NCBI RefSeq assembly: GCF_900168115.1
Contig: NZ_FUZC01000012.1
Span: 62,001 to 126,000 of the forward strand
Source of the DNA: Salegentibacter salinarum
GTDB taxonomy: Bacteria; Bacteroidota; Bacteroidia; Flavobacteriales; Flavobacteriaceae
Direction: 5' to 3'
Length of the DNA stretch: 64,000 nucleotides
Shown here: piece after piece, positions 46,643 through 55,211 of the stretch
How the letters are laid out: each line of letters begins with the position of its first letter
Position numbering within the stretch: position 1 is the stretch's first letter
Program-made: the position numbers and the translations under genes
The notes under the pieces: generated by a model
Databases searched by the model: none
What the model was told of the DNA's origin: nothing
Seen by the model: only the letters and a program-made list of their open reading frames with translations

Positions 46643-46962
46643 TCTGCTCTGGTATTGGTTGCACACTCACAGCTCCTATACAATTTTGGTAGCACTCCAA
46701 AAGTATTCCCATTCGATCATTCCTATTGATTTCCAATTTTTCGAAGCTATATCTAGTAGCCAACCTTCCGGAATTAAACCTTCAAAAAATGCAAATAAGC
46801 GCTTATCCTTATACTCTTTCTTACTGGCATAGTGAAAGTTATGAACTGACTAGGGTGACGATTTAAGTATTCTTCATCATATTGAAATGTAAAAGTGCCA
46901 TCGTCAGTTTCGGTCAATAACCCACAAAATAGATTATTATATAAAATTTTAGCCTGCCTCAT
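46635..46962 (-). pseudogene. HipS-like (HipA N-terminal subdomain) remnant, frameshifted
   Basis: From ATG 46962: RQAKILYNNLFCGLLTETD, FTFQYDEEYL and FITFTMPVRKS, then a frameshift (about 46800) into KRLFAFFEGLIPEGWLLDIA, then another into DRMGILLECYQNCIGAVSV ending at 46635. All three pieces together are the about 105-residue small subunit of split HipA systems. At least two frameshifts inactivate it. It overlaps both the HipB-like and HipT-like frames, as in intact loci. Confidence 0.82.
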
Positions 46963-47116
46963 TGCTCTCTCTATCTTTAAAACTTACGGGTACAAGTTTA
47001 TGACCAAACATTTTTAAAACCTGATTGACCTTTTCCAGATTTAGATTCATTTTATTTTGCTCGATTTTTCGGATAACAGTTAATGCTACCCCTGCCCTTG
47101 CTGCAAGCTCCTCCAT
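46949..47116 (-). pseudogene. HipB-like antitoxin fragment (HTH), N-terminally shortened
   Basis: From ATG 47116 the 55-residue frame MEELAARAGVALTVIRKIEQ continues with LNLEKVNQVLKMFGHKLVPVSF, the recognition-helix half of an XRE-type HTH. The first helix, which should precede EELAARAGV, is missing; an in-frame stop lies about 40 bases upstream. The stop codon overlaps the HipS-like start. It may still fold partly, but is probably a remnant. Confidence 0.7.
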
Positions 47117-47205
47117 TATATGTTTTAACGTATAAATTTTATAAAAAATAAAAAATTATATGCTATAACATATAATACTAGTGTAATATGTTTTTTATAT
47201 GTTTT
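47117..47205. promoter_or_regulatory. Operator-like repeats upstream of the HipB fragment
   Basis: TTATATGctataaCATATAA (47156-47175) is an inverted repeat with perfect 7-base arms. tatatgtttt occurs at 47117-47126 and again at 47196-47205, with a related taatatgttttt between. HipB-type antitoxins bind such repeats in their own promoter; here the site may outlive its regulator. Confidence 0.45.
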
Positions 47206-47315
47206 AAAATACAAACTTATAAACCTGCGAAGACTCTATTAACAGTTTTTAAAAGAACTAATGTGATGGTACATATTAAATGTCTTAATATCCCGGTGTC
47301 CTTTAATACTCATAA

Positions 47316-47791
47316 TTATTTTATCTGCCACTCCTGCGTCACGAAGTATAGTAACAAAAGTCCCCATCCAGCAATAAAAATAACCATGATAATATTCGCA
47401 TAGTCATAATTTTCTTGTATCCATTGGGATATTGAAAGAGTCACCTTGTCTTCGTTCCCTGAAAATTGAGCGTAACCATCCTCAAAGTGAAAAATAGTAT
47501 TGAATACAGTATAAATAAGAGACATTATTATTAAAAACACCACTGGTTTTACTAATCTATTTCTGTCTTCATTTAAAAAGTCTTTTATACTTCTCCCGGG
47601 GTTAGTGGCCAATTCTCGAACGGTAAATGGAAAACCTTTCTCAAAACTCAAGACAGAACGAAGTTCTTGAATTAAATACTTTCCATCAATTCTTTTTATT
47701 TTTTTTGAATTACCACAAATTGGGCAGTAATTATGAGTTACTTTAGATTTGAATTTATTACAGATTCCGGACCCTCTCTATTATAAGTCAT
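47316..47791 (-). pseudogene. Truncated, frameshifted DUF3667 zinc-ribbon membrane protein
   Basis: An ATG at 47791 opens MTYNREG and is out of frame with the following HNYCPICGNSKKIKRIDGKYL, which is the zinc ribbon of DUF3667 proteins. A two-base change in the GAGAG run near 47775 would restore the frame. The downstream part FEKGFPFTVRELATNPG and RLVKPVVFLIIMSLIY matches the family, then the protein stops after the second helix, well short of the usual length. Both ends are therefore damaged. It lies 8 bases after the CPBP protease gene. Confidence 0.7.
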
Positions 47792-47798
47792 GACAACA

Positions 47799-48461
47799 TT
47801 ACGCCAAACCAAAATAAATACAAATTATGGCAATGGAGTCAAAAAAACCATGTACAGCAATAACAAACCACAAATCGTATTTACGCAAGTAGAAAATCAA
47901 GGCCAATAGCCCCCCGACAATTCCTGTAACAAGCTGCCCTGTAATTCCCTGATAACTATGCAGAAAGCCAAAAAAAGCAGCAAGTAGCACAATATTAAGC
48001 ACAATACTGACTTTGCTCTCTCCAAAGAATTTTACAAATTGTCGCATAAAATAGCCGCGAAAGATAATTTCTTCACCAAACCCCGCAGTTGCCCACACTA
48101 ACAATAATGCAATTAAACAGGCTAGAAGATTTCCTCTCAATTGATCGAAACTTGAATAATCAATAGGAACTCCTGTGAGTTCTGTAATTCCAGGAACCAA
48201 TGCGAAGACATAAAAAACAAAGAGTCCTAATGCCACTAATGGAGCAAATACTAAGATGTTTTTTACTGTGAATTTTTTCCGTTGAAACCCCAGGGCGGAA
48301 AACGGTTTTCCGTTATATTCTATATAATTAGCTATAATAATTAGTATTGATATAACAATGTTTTCTACGTAACTTAAACGTATGGGTCCAAACCATATAA
48401 AGCAGATGATTGCAATGGTGATGGAAGGAACTAATATTTGTCGGAAAGTGATGTTGTTCAT
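47799..48461 (-). CDS. CPBP family intramembrane metalloprotease
   Basis: The 220-residue protein has about six to seven membrane helices. The CPBP (CAAX protease / Abi) motifs are visible: GFGEEIIFRGYFMRQF (Glu-Glu and Arg, about 127-142), FGFLHSYQG (His) and VIAVHGFFDS (His, with Asp). In bacteria these proteins act in peptide maturation, bacteriocin immunity or regulation by proteolysis. The gene precedes the broken DUF3667 gene and follows, in the same direction, a LytTR regulator gene, 125 bases away. Confidence 0.88.
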   Translation of the reverse strand: MNNITFRQILVPSITIAIICFIWFGPIRLSYVENIVISILIIIANYIEYNGKPFSALGFQRKKFTVKNILVFAPLVALGLFVFYVFALVPGITELTGVPIDYSSFDQLRGNLLACLIALLLVWATAGFGEEIIFRGYFMRQFVKFFGESKVSIVLNIVLLAAFFGFLHSYQGITGQLVTGIVGGLLALIFYLRKYDLWFVIAVHGFFDSIAIICIYFGLA

Positions 48462-48585
48462 TTTTTTATGATTCTAAATTCTAAGCTAAACAATGAACAA
48501 AATCTCTAAAAATCCCTTTGATTACATAGGTTTTTACTGAATGGTAATGAATTTATAACTGAATAGTCGGTACTTTTTGGCATCT

Positions 48586-49422
48586 TCATTGAAACCAATC
48601 CATAAATTCTTTTCGCTTGTAACGACTGATATGGATTTGAGCAATCGTATCGTTTTCAATGGAAGTTTTTAACCGAATACGCAACTTACCATTTTCAATC
48701 TTTTCAATTTGGTCAACAGCATCTTTGTGAATAATAGTTTTCCGATTGGCTCTAAAAAACAATTGATCGTTTATTTTTTCTTCAAGCTCATTCAATGTAA
48801 AATCGGTGCTAATTGTTGTGCCATCATTTTGAACCGTATACACAATTTTGTCCTCTATGTAAAAGCAAACAATATTTTCATAGGTAAGTTTCGTCATTTT
48901 CGCGCCGCTTTCAATAGTAATTTCAGCATTTTTTAAAGACAACTTATATAAATTGTATAGGTCTCTCGCATACAATAAACCCACGAGAATAAAACTCAAT
49001 AATAAGGTGATGAGCAAACCAATTAATAAATAGTAGAACTCTGTATTTCCTCCTGCAACTATATTTATAATGATATTTAGAGGGATATACAAGATTATAA
49101 TATAGCCTAGGGTAGACGCCATAAACCCCGCAATAGTGACCATTTCTACCTTTCTAGAGAAATGCTTTTTCTTGTAAAATTTAAAATTAAGATCAGCTAT
49201 AATTCCAATGAGAATACATAAAGCAATAGACGACAGAAAACCTTCTATGGGAAATCTATACGATTCACCATCTGGAAAACTATCGCGCGATGCTAGATGA
49301 TTTACCACTAAAGAGAAAATTGTAAATACCATTAAATACTGAAACCAACGCCACGCATAGCTACTGATAAATGTATGCCATAGTGTTCCTACTGTATTCT
49401 TGGATGGGTGCTTAGTACTCAT
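48586..49422 (-). CDS. Membrane-anchored LytTR transcriptional regulator (1)
   Basis: The 278-residue protein has four N-terminal membrane helices (about 24-44, 62-80, 96-116, 128-152) and a C-terminal LytTR DNA-binding domain (about 175-275: YENIVCFYIEDKIVYTV, TLNELEEKINDQLFFRANRKTIIHKDAVDQIE). No receiver domain is present, so it is not a normal response regulator. It probably senses a membrane signal and controls nearby genes, perhaps the CPBP protease gene. A second regulator of the same design lies at 50475-51215. Confidence 0.85.
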   Translation of the reverse strand: MSTKHPSKNTVGTLWHTFISSYAWRWFQYLMVFTIFSLVVNHLASRDSFPDGESYRFPIEGFLSSIALCILIGIIADLNFKFYKKKHFSRKVEMVTIAGFMASTLGYIIILYIPLNIIINIVAGGNTEFYYLLIGLLITLLLSFILVGLLYARDLYNLYKLSLKNAEITIESGAKMTKLTYENIVCFYIEDKIVYTVQNDGTTISTDFTLNELEEKINDQLFFRANRKTIIHKDAVDQIEKIENGKLRIRLKTSIENDTIAQIHISRYKRKEFMDWFQ

Positions 49423-49801
49423 GAATTAGAAGCTCTTTTTTGCTAGAGTCTAAAGTTAAGAAATACCTGGTTATGTAATTTTAAACTGAATCCCGTAAGT
49501 TTTAGGCTGAACTGCAACAAACCGATTAATTATGTAAGTGCGCCTTGAGAAATATGACCTTAAAAGAAGATGTTCTATAAGTTATTATTTAAGTTCCACC
49601 GATCTTGGCGATAATATGTGTCGTCCTGAAAAAACATTACAGTTTTTACTGTTAATCCTTATTTATAATTTACACCTTTTTATGATAATCCTAAATAAAG
49701 TTTACAACCTTATTTATGAAGGATTTGGATCAAGGAATAGATGATAGAATCTAAACCTGCAACCACTGAAAGTAAACCAAACAAAAGCTATGTCGCTTTC
49801 T
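49423..49801. other. Gene-free region upstream of LytTR regulator 1
   Basis: About 380 bases. A plus-strand frame at 49538-49744 shows no family features. The region should contain the promoter of the regulator gene; no clear operator is seen. Confidence 0.4.
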
Positions 49802-50374
49802 TTATTTAATTTTAAAACGTTTTAGAGTGTATTTTTCTCTAAATAGAAGTAGTGCCAATCCAGTTGCAAATATGACGCAGCTTAATGCCATAAAGGATCC
49901 ACTCTTAATTATAAAAAATGATAAACCTATTGCTGGTGCACCAATAATTACCATACTTGAACTTATTGGGTTTGTTTTAATGAAATTAGATGCGTGAATT
50001 GCCAGGCCCAGAAAAAGTAAAGAAGGGCCAATTATAATGAAAGGATAGAATATTGAGGGAGTATTGCTAATATGATTACTTAATTCCGCTTTACTAATTT
50101 CATCATTCCCAAAACTCCACATTATAAAATCGATTGTGCAAAGACCAATATGGGCAATAACTCCTAAAATTAATAAAAAGGAAGCTAATGAATGTATCTT
50201 GTTTTTTGGAAACACCTTGTTAAACGAAATCAGCAATACTGCTCCAATTAAATTGAACCAATGTGCAAAATCTATCGGTTTTTGAGCGAAGGCCCATTTT
50301 GCACCTTGTGAAAACAGGATATAGCTTATTACAAAAAGCACCAATCCAGTAAGACAAAGAGTTTTTAGTTTCAT
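49802..50374 (-). CDS. Six-helix membrane protein, unknown function
   Basis: The 190-residue protein has about six membrane helices (residues 6-24, 37-52, 62-84, 108-127, 138-158, 160-178) and a basic C-terminus (REKYTLKRFKIK). I do not recognise the family. It lies 100 bases downstream of LytTR regulator 2 in the same direction. Pairs of a small membrane protein and a LytTR protein are known as LytTR regulatory systems in Firmicutes; a similar partnership here is only a suggestion. Confidence 0.65.
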   Translation of the reverse strand: MKLKTLCLTGLVLFVISYILFSQGAKWAFAQKPIDFAHWFNLIGAVLLISFNKVFPKNKIHSLASFLLILGVIAHIGLCTIDFIMWSFGNDEISKAELSNHISNTPSIFYPFIIIGPSLLFLGLAIHASNFIKTNPISSSMVIIGAPAIGLSFFIIKSGSFMALSCVIFATGLALLLFREKYTLKRFKIK

Positions 50375-50474
50375 GTTTTATTAATTTTTTAGAGGGTAAA
50401 ATTAAAATGAAACTTGAGTCCAAGTGAGTCTGAAAAGGATTAGGGATGAAATGTTTCGTTTTAGGTATGAAAAA

Positions 50475-51215
50475 TTATAAAGATAATAGTTGATCTTTGT
50501 AATTTTTTGAAACTGGAAGTTCAATCTGTGTTAAATATATTGTATTGGAATTTTTCCATGACTTAAAATGTGATAGATTTATTAAATGTGAACGATGGAT
50601 TTGAACTAAAATGTCAAAATCTTCTTGCATTTTTTTCAGGGAGTACCGAATGAGTTTTGATTTTAATTGACCGTTTTCCGTGTGGAAAATTTCAATATAA
50701 TTTTGTGCATTGGAAACACATATTAAATCGGATTTTGTGATTCTTAGTAAATCTAATTTATTATCTCCCCTAATAGTCAGAATATCCTCTTTTACTGGAA
50801 TAAGCTTAATTAGATACCTACGTGCTAAAATAATAACAGGCGCACTAATCAAGGCCAACTTGAGGAATATTATAGTAGTAAATTCCATAAAAGTGTATCC
50901 TCCTGCCAAAATCGGACTTTTGTAATAGACATATATGCCCAATAAATAAACTAGATAGAAAAGAATAAGACTGGCGATTTCAAAATGGATATTCCAGCTT
51001 GATAGTTTTAGGTATACACTTTTTTGAATTATGGCAAGCAAGGTATAAGAAAAAAAAGTCATTAGACTAAACCCTATACTTATTAACGCCCATAAACGAA
51101 AATTGAGAGTGCCATCATCAAATGGTCTAATAATAAAAGCAAAAATGAATGTCCAAATACCTATAAGGAAACCTATTATAATGTGATGTTTTATGGATGG
51201 ATTTAATATACTCAA
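50475..51215 (-). CDS. Membrane-anchored LytTR transcriptional regulator (2)
   Basis: The 246-residue protein has four membrane helices (about 12-30, 42-62, 77-98, 110-130) and a C-terminal LytTR domain (about 145-245: LRITKSDLICVSNAQNYIEIFH, LKKMQEDFDILVQIHRSHLINLSHFKSW). The only upstream start in frame is TTG 51215, because a stop codon precedes it directly; start assignment is therefore uncertain. It resembles regulator 1 in design but not closely in sequence. It precedes the six-helix protein gene. Confidence 0.82.
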   Translation of the reverse strand: MSILNPSIKHHIIIGFLIGIWTFIFAFIIRPFDDGTLNFRLWALISIGFSLMTFFSYTLLAIIQKSVYLKLSSWNIHFEIASLILFYLVYLLGIYVYYKSPILAGGYTFMEFTTIIFLKLALISAPVIILARRYLIKLIPVKEDILTIRGDNKLDLLRITKSDLICVSNAQNYIEIFHTENGQLKSKLIRYSLKKMQEDFDILVQIHRSHLINLSHFKSWKNSNTIYLTQIELPVSKNYKDQLLSL

Positions 51216-51269
51216 TTATTTTACCCGTTAAATTATTGATGGCAGTCATTTTACTGCAAAAAATTAAAG

Positions 51270-51308
51270 TAAAAAACCCCAAAATCCTAAGATTTACGGG
51301 GTGTTTTA
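51270..51308. terminator. Terminator nearly identical to the ssrA terminator
   Basis: aaaaaaccccaaaatcct and aagatttacggggtgttt form a long stem. The sequence differs from 3318-3352 at only a few positions. It sits between the minus-strand gene starts/ends at 51215 and 51386, and may mark the old outer limit of an earlier ssrA insertion. Confidence 0.6.
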
Positions 51309-51385
51309 CTTTACGATGATAATTGGGAAAATTCGTTAAAAAATTTCATTTATCGATTCTTTTCTTTCAACTTTCAAAAAAGCAA

Positions 51386-51601
51386 TTAATCAACTTTAAT
51401 ATCTGGAATTTCTTTCATTTTTCCGTTCTCAGATTTTCCTAATACAACAACCTCTTTGCTTTCCTTATACTCTTCAATAGCAAGAAGCAATTGCTCTTTG
51501 GTATCTCTTCTTATCTTGATACCGCTTCGTTGGTTCTTATTCCTGACTTCAATATAATAGCCATCTCTCAAATCTTTAGCTTTTGTGGAAGGTCTGCCCA
51601 T
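51386..51601 (-). CDS. Small basic conserved-looking protein, unknown
   Basis: The 71-residue protein starts at ATG 51601 (MGRPSTKAKDLRDGYYIEVRN); the longer frame to 51607 would use TTG. It is rich in Lys and Glu, with a GIKIRRDTKEQLLLAIEEYK segment. I recall similar short hypothetical proteins in Flavobacteriaceae but know no function. The initial GRPS-basic pattern suggests possible nucleic-acid contact. It stands alone between terminators and the lipoate ligase gene. Confidence 0.65.
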   Translation of the reverse strand: MGRPSTKAKDLRDGYYIEVRNKNQRSGIKIRRDTKEQLLLAIEEYKESKEVVVLGKSENGKMKEIPDIKVD

Positions 51602-51959
51602 AATCAATTTTTAAATATAAAATAATAAATAATTTCGTTCTGTCACCAAAAACCGGTAAGATAATTAATTTTTACTACATGGTTAAGCTTAGAAGTTCTA
51701 AAACTAATCTAAACTTTACAAAATGTTCTTTTTTACCGAAAATTTAAATGATTCGCCCAGCTATCTAAATATTCAACTCCCGATTCTTGTATATGATTTC
51801 AATCATTATCCCTGCCCTATTATAACCGTTACTTTGTTGCCGAATTGAATTTGAAATCAGCATTTCAATAATTTGTTCTGAAATAAGCTGAAATTAGAAA
51901 TAAACCCGAAAAATATTCTAAATTGAAGAATCACGTTTTTGGTAATTAAAAAATGAAAA
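51602..51959. other. Gene-free region before the lipoate ligase gene
   Basis: About 360 bases between divergent genes. It should hold the promoters of both. I see no repeat, hairpin or RNA element that I can support. Confidence 0.4.
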
Positions 51960-52973
51960 ATGGTTTTTATAGATAACGAAGGAATTAATGATCCCAGAAT
52001 AAATCTTGCACTGGAAGAATATGCACTGCGAAATTTTGATCCCGCAAATGATTATTTGCTCTTTTATATAAATGAACCTTCCATAATTATTGGAAGAAAC
52101 CAGAATACCCTGGAAGAAATCAATTTTGATTATGTTGAAGAAAACGGGCTTCACGTGGTGAGAAGGGTTTCTGGCGGTGGCGCCGTATATCACGATTTTG
52201 GCAATCTAAATTTCAGCTTTATCACAAATCACGATGTAAAAAGCTTAAATAACTTTGCAAAATTCACCGAGCCGGTGATAAAAATCCTCAGGAAAATGGG
52301 AGTCCCTGCCGAATTAAAAGGGCGAAATGATGTGTTGGCAAACGACAAGAAGATTTCAGGAAATGCACAGTTTTCTACGGGAAAAAGAATGTTACACCAC
52401 GGTACTTTGCTTCTGGACACTAATCTGGAAGAGGTAGTAAAAGCTCTGAATGTAAAAATGACCAAAATTCAGTCTAAAGGTCACAAATCCAGCCGTAGCC
52501 GGGTGGCAAATATTAGCGAATTTCTCACAGAAAAAATAGATGTTGAAGATTTTAGAGCTTTAATCTTAAAGGGATTATATAATGAAAATGAAGATTTTGA
52601 AACCTATCATCTCTCTGCTGCAGAATGGAAGGCGGTACATGCGCTAAAAGATGAAAAATATGGGACCTGGGAATGGAACTACGGTAAGTCGCCTAAATTC
52701 AATATTCAACGTAGTAAGCGTTTTTCGGTAGGGGAAATTGATCTAAGGATTTTCGTAGAAAAAGGGGAAATCATCAATTTTAAAATCTATGGAGATTTCT
52801 TCGGAAAAGAACCCGTAAAACAGCTGGAAAATTTATTACTCGGAGCGAGGTATGACAGGCAGGAAATCAATAAATTATTGGAACCGGTAATAATTGAAGA
52901 TTACTTTGGCGCCCTGCCCAAAGTTGATTTTTTAGAACTGATATATGGCAACGATGAAGTTGAAGCTTCATAA
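51960..52973 (+). CDS. lplA: Lipoate-protein ligase A
   Basis: The 337-residue cytoplasmic enzyme attaches lipoate to E2 and H proteins using ATP. LplA motifs: NLALEEYALRN (residues 15-25), SIIIGRNQN (about 43-51), VVRRVSGGGAVYHDFGNLNFSF (about 64-85, the RRxSGGGAVYHD signature), NDVLANDKKISGNAQ and LHHGTLLLDTNL. The C-terminal accessory domain (about 245-330) has the WEWNYGKSPKFN start. Full length for the family. A cupin gene follows in the same direction after 57 bases. Confidence 0.95.
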   Translation: MVFIDNEGINDPRINLALEEYALRNFDPANDYLLFYINEPSIIIGRNQNTLEEINFDYVEENGLHVVRRVSGGGAVYHDFGNLNFSFITNHDVKSLNNFAKFTEPVIKILRKMGVPAELKGRNDVLANDKKISGNAQFSTGKRMLHHGTLLLDTNLEEVVKALNVKMTKIQSKGHKSSRSRVANISEFLTEKIDVEDFRALILKGLYNENEDFETYHLSAAEWKAVHALKDEKYGTWEWNYGKSPKFNIQRSKRFSVGEIDLRIFVEKGEIINFKIYGDFFGKEPVKQLENLLLGARYDRQEINKLLEPVIIEDYFGALPKVDFLELIYGNDEVEAS

Positions 52974-53030
52974 AGAACCCTGGACCAAAAATCGAGTAAA
53001 TTAAAGAATATAATTTTAAAAAAAATAAAA

Positions 53031-53375
53031 ATGAAGAAATCATCACTAACCGAGAATCTGGAATATAGCGAGAAATCGCCGGCGGTAAAAGTATTATTTG
53101 AAACTGAAGTCAGTAAAGAAATAAGGATGGCCTTTAAAAAAGATCAGGGTCTTAAAGAGCATAAAACTCCCTTCCCCATAGTGGTAGAAATATTTGAAGG
53201 GGCTATTGATTTTGGGGTAAACGGAGAAAAACACCCCTTGAAAAAAGGAGATTTAATAACCCTGGAAGGCAATGTGCCCCACGACTTAAAAGCCACGGAA
53301 AATAGTATAGTGAGACTGAGCCTTACAAAAGCGGATACCACGCAGCGCGTGGAGAATGTGGCAAAGAACTCCTAA
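53031..53375 (+). CDS. Small cupin-domain protein
   Basis: The 114-residue single cupin has HKTPFPIVVEIFEGAIDFGVNGE (motif 1-like) and LKKGDLITLEGNVPHDLKA (motif 2-like, His near 89). Only part of the usual metal-ligand set is clear, with a single His in each motif. These proteins often bind small molecules or a metal, and many are described as cytosolic cupin. The gene follows lplA. The function is unknown. Confidence 0.8.
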   Translation: MKKSSLTENLEYSEKSPAVKVLFETEVSKEIRMAFKKDQGLKEHKTPFPIVVEIFEGAIDFGVNGEKHPLKKGDLITLEGNVPHDLKATENSIVRLSLTKADTTQRVENVAKNS

Positions 53376-53444
53376 CTTTTGCTTTTTAGTTTAGGGAGTG
53401 CGTAGACTGATAAAAGAATTTGCAGACCAGGATTTTAGTTCAAA

Positions 53445-53876
53445 CTATCTGCGATGCCATCTTTTAGAAAACCACCAGATGGCAGCGTGGATAAAAGCGG
53501 TCATTCCGCAAATAAGCAAAATATTCCTGATGACCAGAAAAGTCACATTTCCTCTAAAAGAATCACCCAAGGACCACAATTCGAGTTCTGCTCCCCGATT
53601 TACATAAACACCAAAAATGATAAAAGCGGTGACAGCAATTAGATAATCTATGATGAAAAGTATATGATTCCCTGCTTTCCACCGGAAATAAATAGCGGGG
53701 CCGGTAATTAACAGCCATCCGCACCAAATACTAATTTGAAAATTCTGAAGCGCCTGTTGCGCAGCCTCCGCGGTAGGTGTTGCTGAAAATGCCTGTTCCA
53801 GTTTGAATAGGAACAAAGCCATTACACAAAATCCCAGTACAGCAAACGCCCAGTTAATCACTTTATAAAAAGCCAT
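53445..53876 (-). CDS. Four-helix membrane protein, unknown function
   Basis: The 143-residue protein starts at ATG 53876 (MAFYKVINWAFAVLGFCV); the frame opens earlier only with TTG. It has four membrane helices (about 8-26, 48-66, 74-92, 112-132) and a basic C-terminus (FSKRWHRR). I recognise no family. It is convergent with the cupin gene. Confidence 0.65.
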   Translation of the reverse strand: MAFYKVINWAFAVLGFCVMALFLFKLEQAFSATPTAEAAQQALQNFQISIWCGWLLITGPAIYFRWKAGNHILFIIDYLIAVTAFIIFGVYVNRGAELELWSLGDSFRGNVTFLVIRNILLICGMTAFIHAAIWWFSKRWHRR

Positions 53877-53900
53877 ATAAATCAATTCAAAAAAATATTA

Positions 53901-53949
53901 AAGAAAAAATCAGACCTTCCGGTAGTTATAAACTCCGGAAAGGGCCTGA
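53901..53949 (-). terminator. Intrinsic terminator after the zinc alcohol dehydrogenase gene
   Basis: tcagaccttccgg (53910-53922) and ccggaaagggcctga (53935-53949) pair with small irregularities. On the minus strand a T-rich tract follows (A-run 53901-53909). Confidence 0.7.
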
Positions 53950-53968
53950 TAGAAAAATATGATAAATA

Positions 53969-55144
53969 TTAAGGTGTTAATACCACCTTGACACACTTAT
54001 CTTCTTTCTTTTTAAATAGATCGTATGCTTTTGGAGCCTCGTCCAGTTTCATTCTGTGGGTAATTATAAAACTAGGATCAATGAGTCCCTCATCGACTTT
54101 ATCCAGTAAAGGTTTTAAATAACGCTGAACGTGAGTTTGTCCCATTTTAAAAGTCAGCGCTTTATTCATAGCAGCGCCAAACGGAATCTCGTTAACCATC
54201 CCAATATACACACCCGGAATAGAAACTGTTCCCGCTTTTTTACAACTCATCATAATTTGTTGTAGCACATAGGGTCGGGACATTGGTAATTGAAGAACTT
54301 CTTTGGTTTTATCTACAGCTTTGCCAACTAGTGTATCTCCGTGAGCTTCTGCTCCTACTGCATCTATACAGGAATCGGGACCTTTCCCGTTAGTCATTTC
54401 CATCAGTTTTTCATATACATCATCACGATCAGTGGTTCGAATAAGCTCAACCCTGGAATGATTTTTGGCCATATCCAATCTTTCTTTTACTGAATCTATG
54501 GCGATAACCCTTTCGGCTCCCAGCATAAAGGCACTTTGAATCGCAAACTGTCCCACAGGACCACAACCCCAAATAGCCACGGTATCACCTCTTTTAATAT
54601 CGGCATTTTCTGCTGCCATATAGCCTGTAGGGAAAATATCTGATAGAAAAAGTGACTGATCATCGCTTAAAGTTGAAGGAACTTTAATAGGGCCAACATC
54701 GGCATAAGGAACTCTCACATATTCTGCCTGGCCACCGTCAAAGCCCCCAAGCATATGGGAATAACCAAAAATCCCTGAAATAGAATGTCCTAAATTTGCT
54801 TTGGCTTTTTCGGGATTTGGATTGGAATTATCACATAAACTGTAAAGGGTATCATCACAATATTCGCAATTCCCGCAGGCTATGGTGAATGGCACCACAA
54901 CCCTGTCTCCTACTTTGAACTTTTTTACCTCACGGCCGGCTTCCACAACTTCGCCCATAAATTCGTGGCCTAAAATATCTCCTTTTTCCATAGTGGGAAC
55001 CATTCCATCTACAATATGAAGATCTGATCCACAAATTGCAGTAGAAGTTATTTTAAGAATAACATCTGTAGGTTCTTTGATTTTCGGATCGGGAACGGTG
55101 TCTATTCTTACGTCGTTTCTTCCATGCCAAACTAATGCTTTCAT
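53969..55144 (-). CDS. Zinc-dependent alcohol/formaldehyde dehydrogenase (MDR family)
   Basis: The 391-residue protein has CGSDLH (catalytic Cys38), [12 protein letters not shown] (His-Glu, about 59-70), a structural zinc lobe [15 protein letters not shown] (four Cys, about 90-104) and a Rossmann motif [10 protein letters not shown] (about 193-202). The long insertion after residue 105 is typical of glutathione-independent formaldehyde-dehydrogenase-like members. It would use NAD(P) to oxidise small alcohols or aldehydes. It shares direction with the FAD/Rieske oxidoreductase gene, which lies 67 bases upstream, and a terminator follows. Confidence 0.88.
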   Translation of the reverse strand: MKALVWHGRNDVRIDTVPDPKIKEPTDVILKITSTAICGSDLHIVDGMVPTMEKGDILGHEFMGEVVEAGREVKKFKVGDRVVVPFTIACGNCEYCDDTLYSLCDNSNPNPEKAKANLGHSISGIFGYSHMLGGFDGGQAEYVRVPYADVGPIKVPSTLSDDQSLFLSDIFPTGYMAAENADIKRGDTVAIWGCGPVGQFAIQSAFMLGAERVIAIDSVKERLDMAKNHSRVELIRTTDRDDVYEKLMEMTNGKGPDSCIDAVGAEAHGDTLVGKAVDKTKEVLQLPMSRPYVLQQIMMSCKKAGTVSIPGVYIGMVNEIPFGAAMNKALTFKMGQTHVQRYLKPLLDKVDEGLIDPSFIITHRMKLDEAPKAYDLFKKKEDKCVKVVLTP

Positions 55145-55211
55145 AATTTTTCTGTTTTTGGTGGTTATTATATACTTTCTATTAATTTTAAAATTATAGG
55201 GATATTATTTT

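Noticed and set aside
49810-49823. taaaacgtttta palindrome resembling a LacI operator
   Set aside because: It lies at the 3' end of a coding region (C-terminal KRFKIK), not in a promoter, and differs from the repeated operator.
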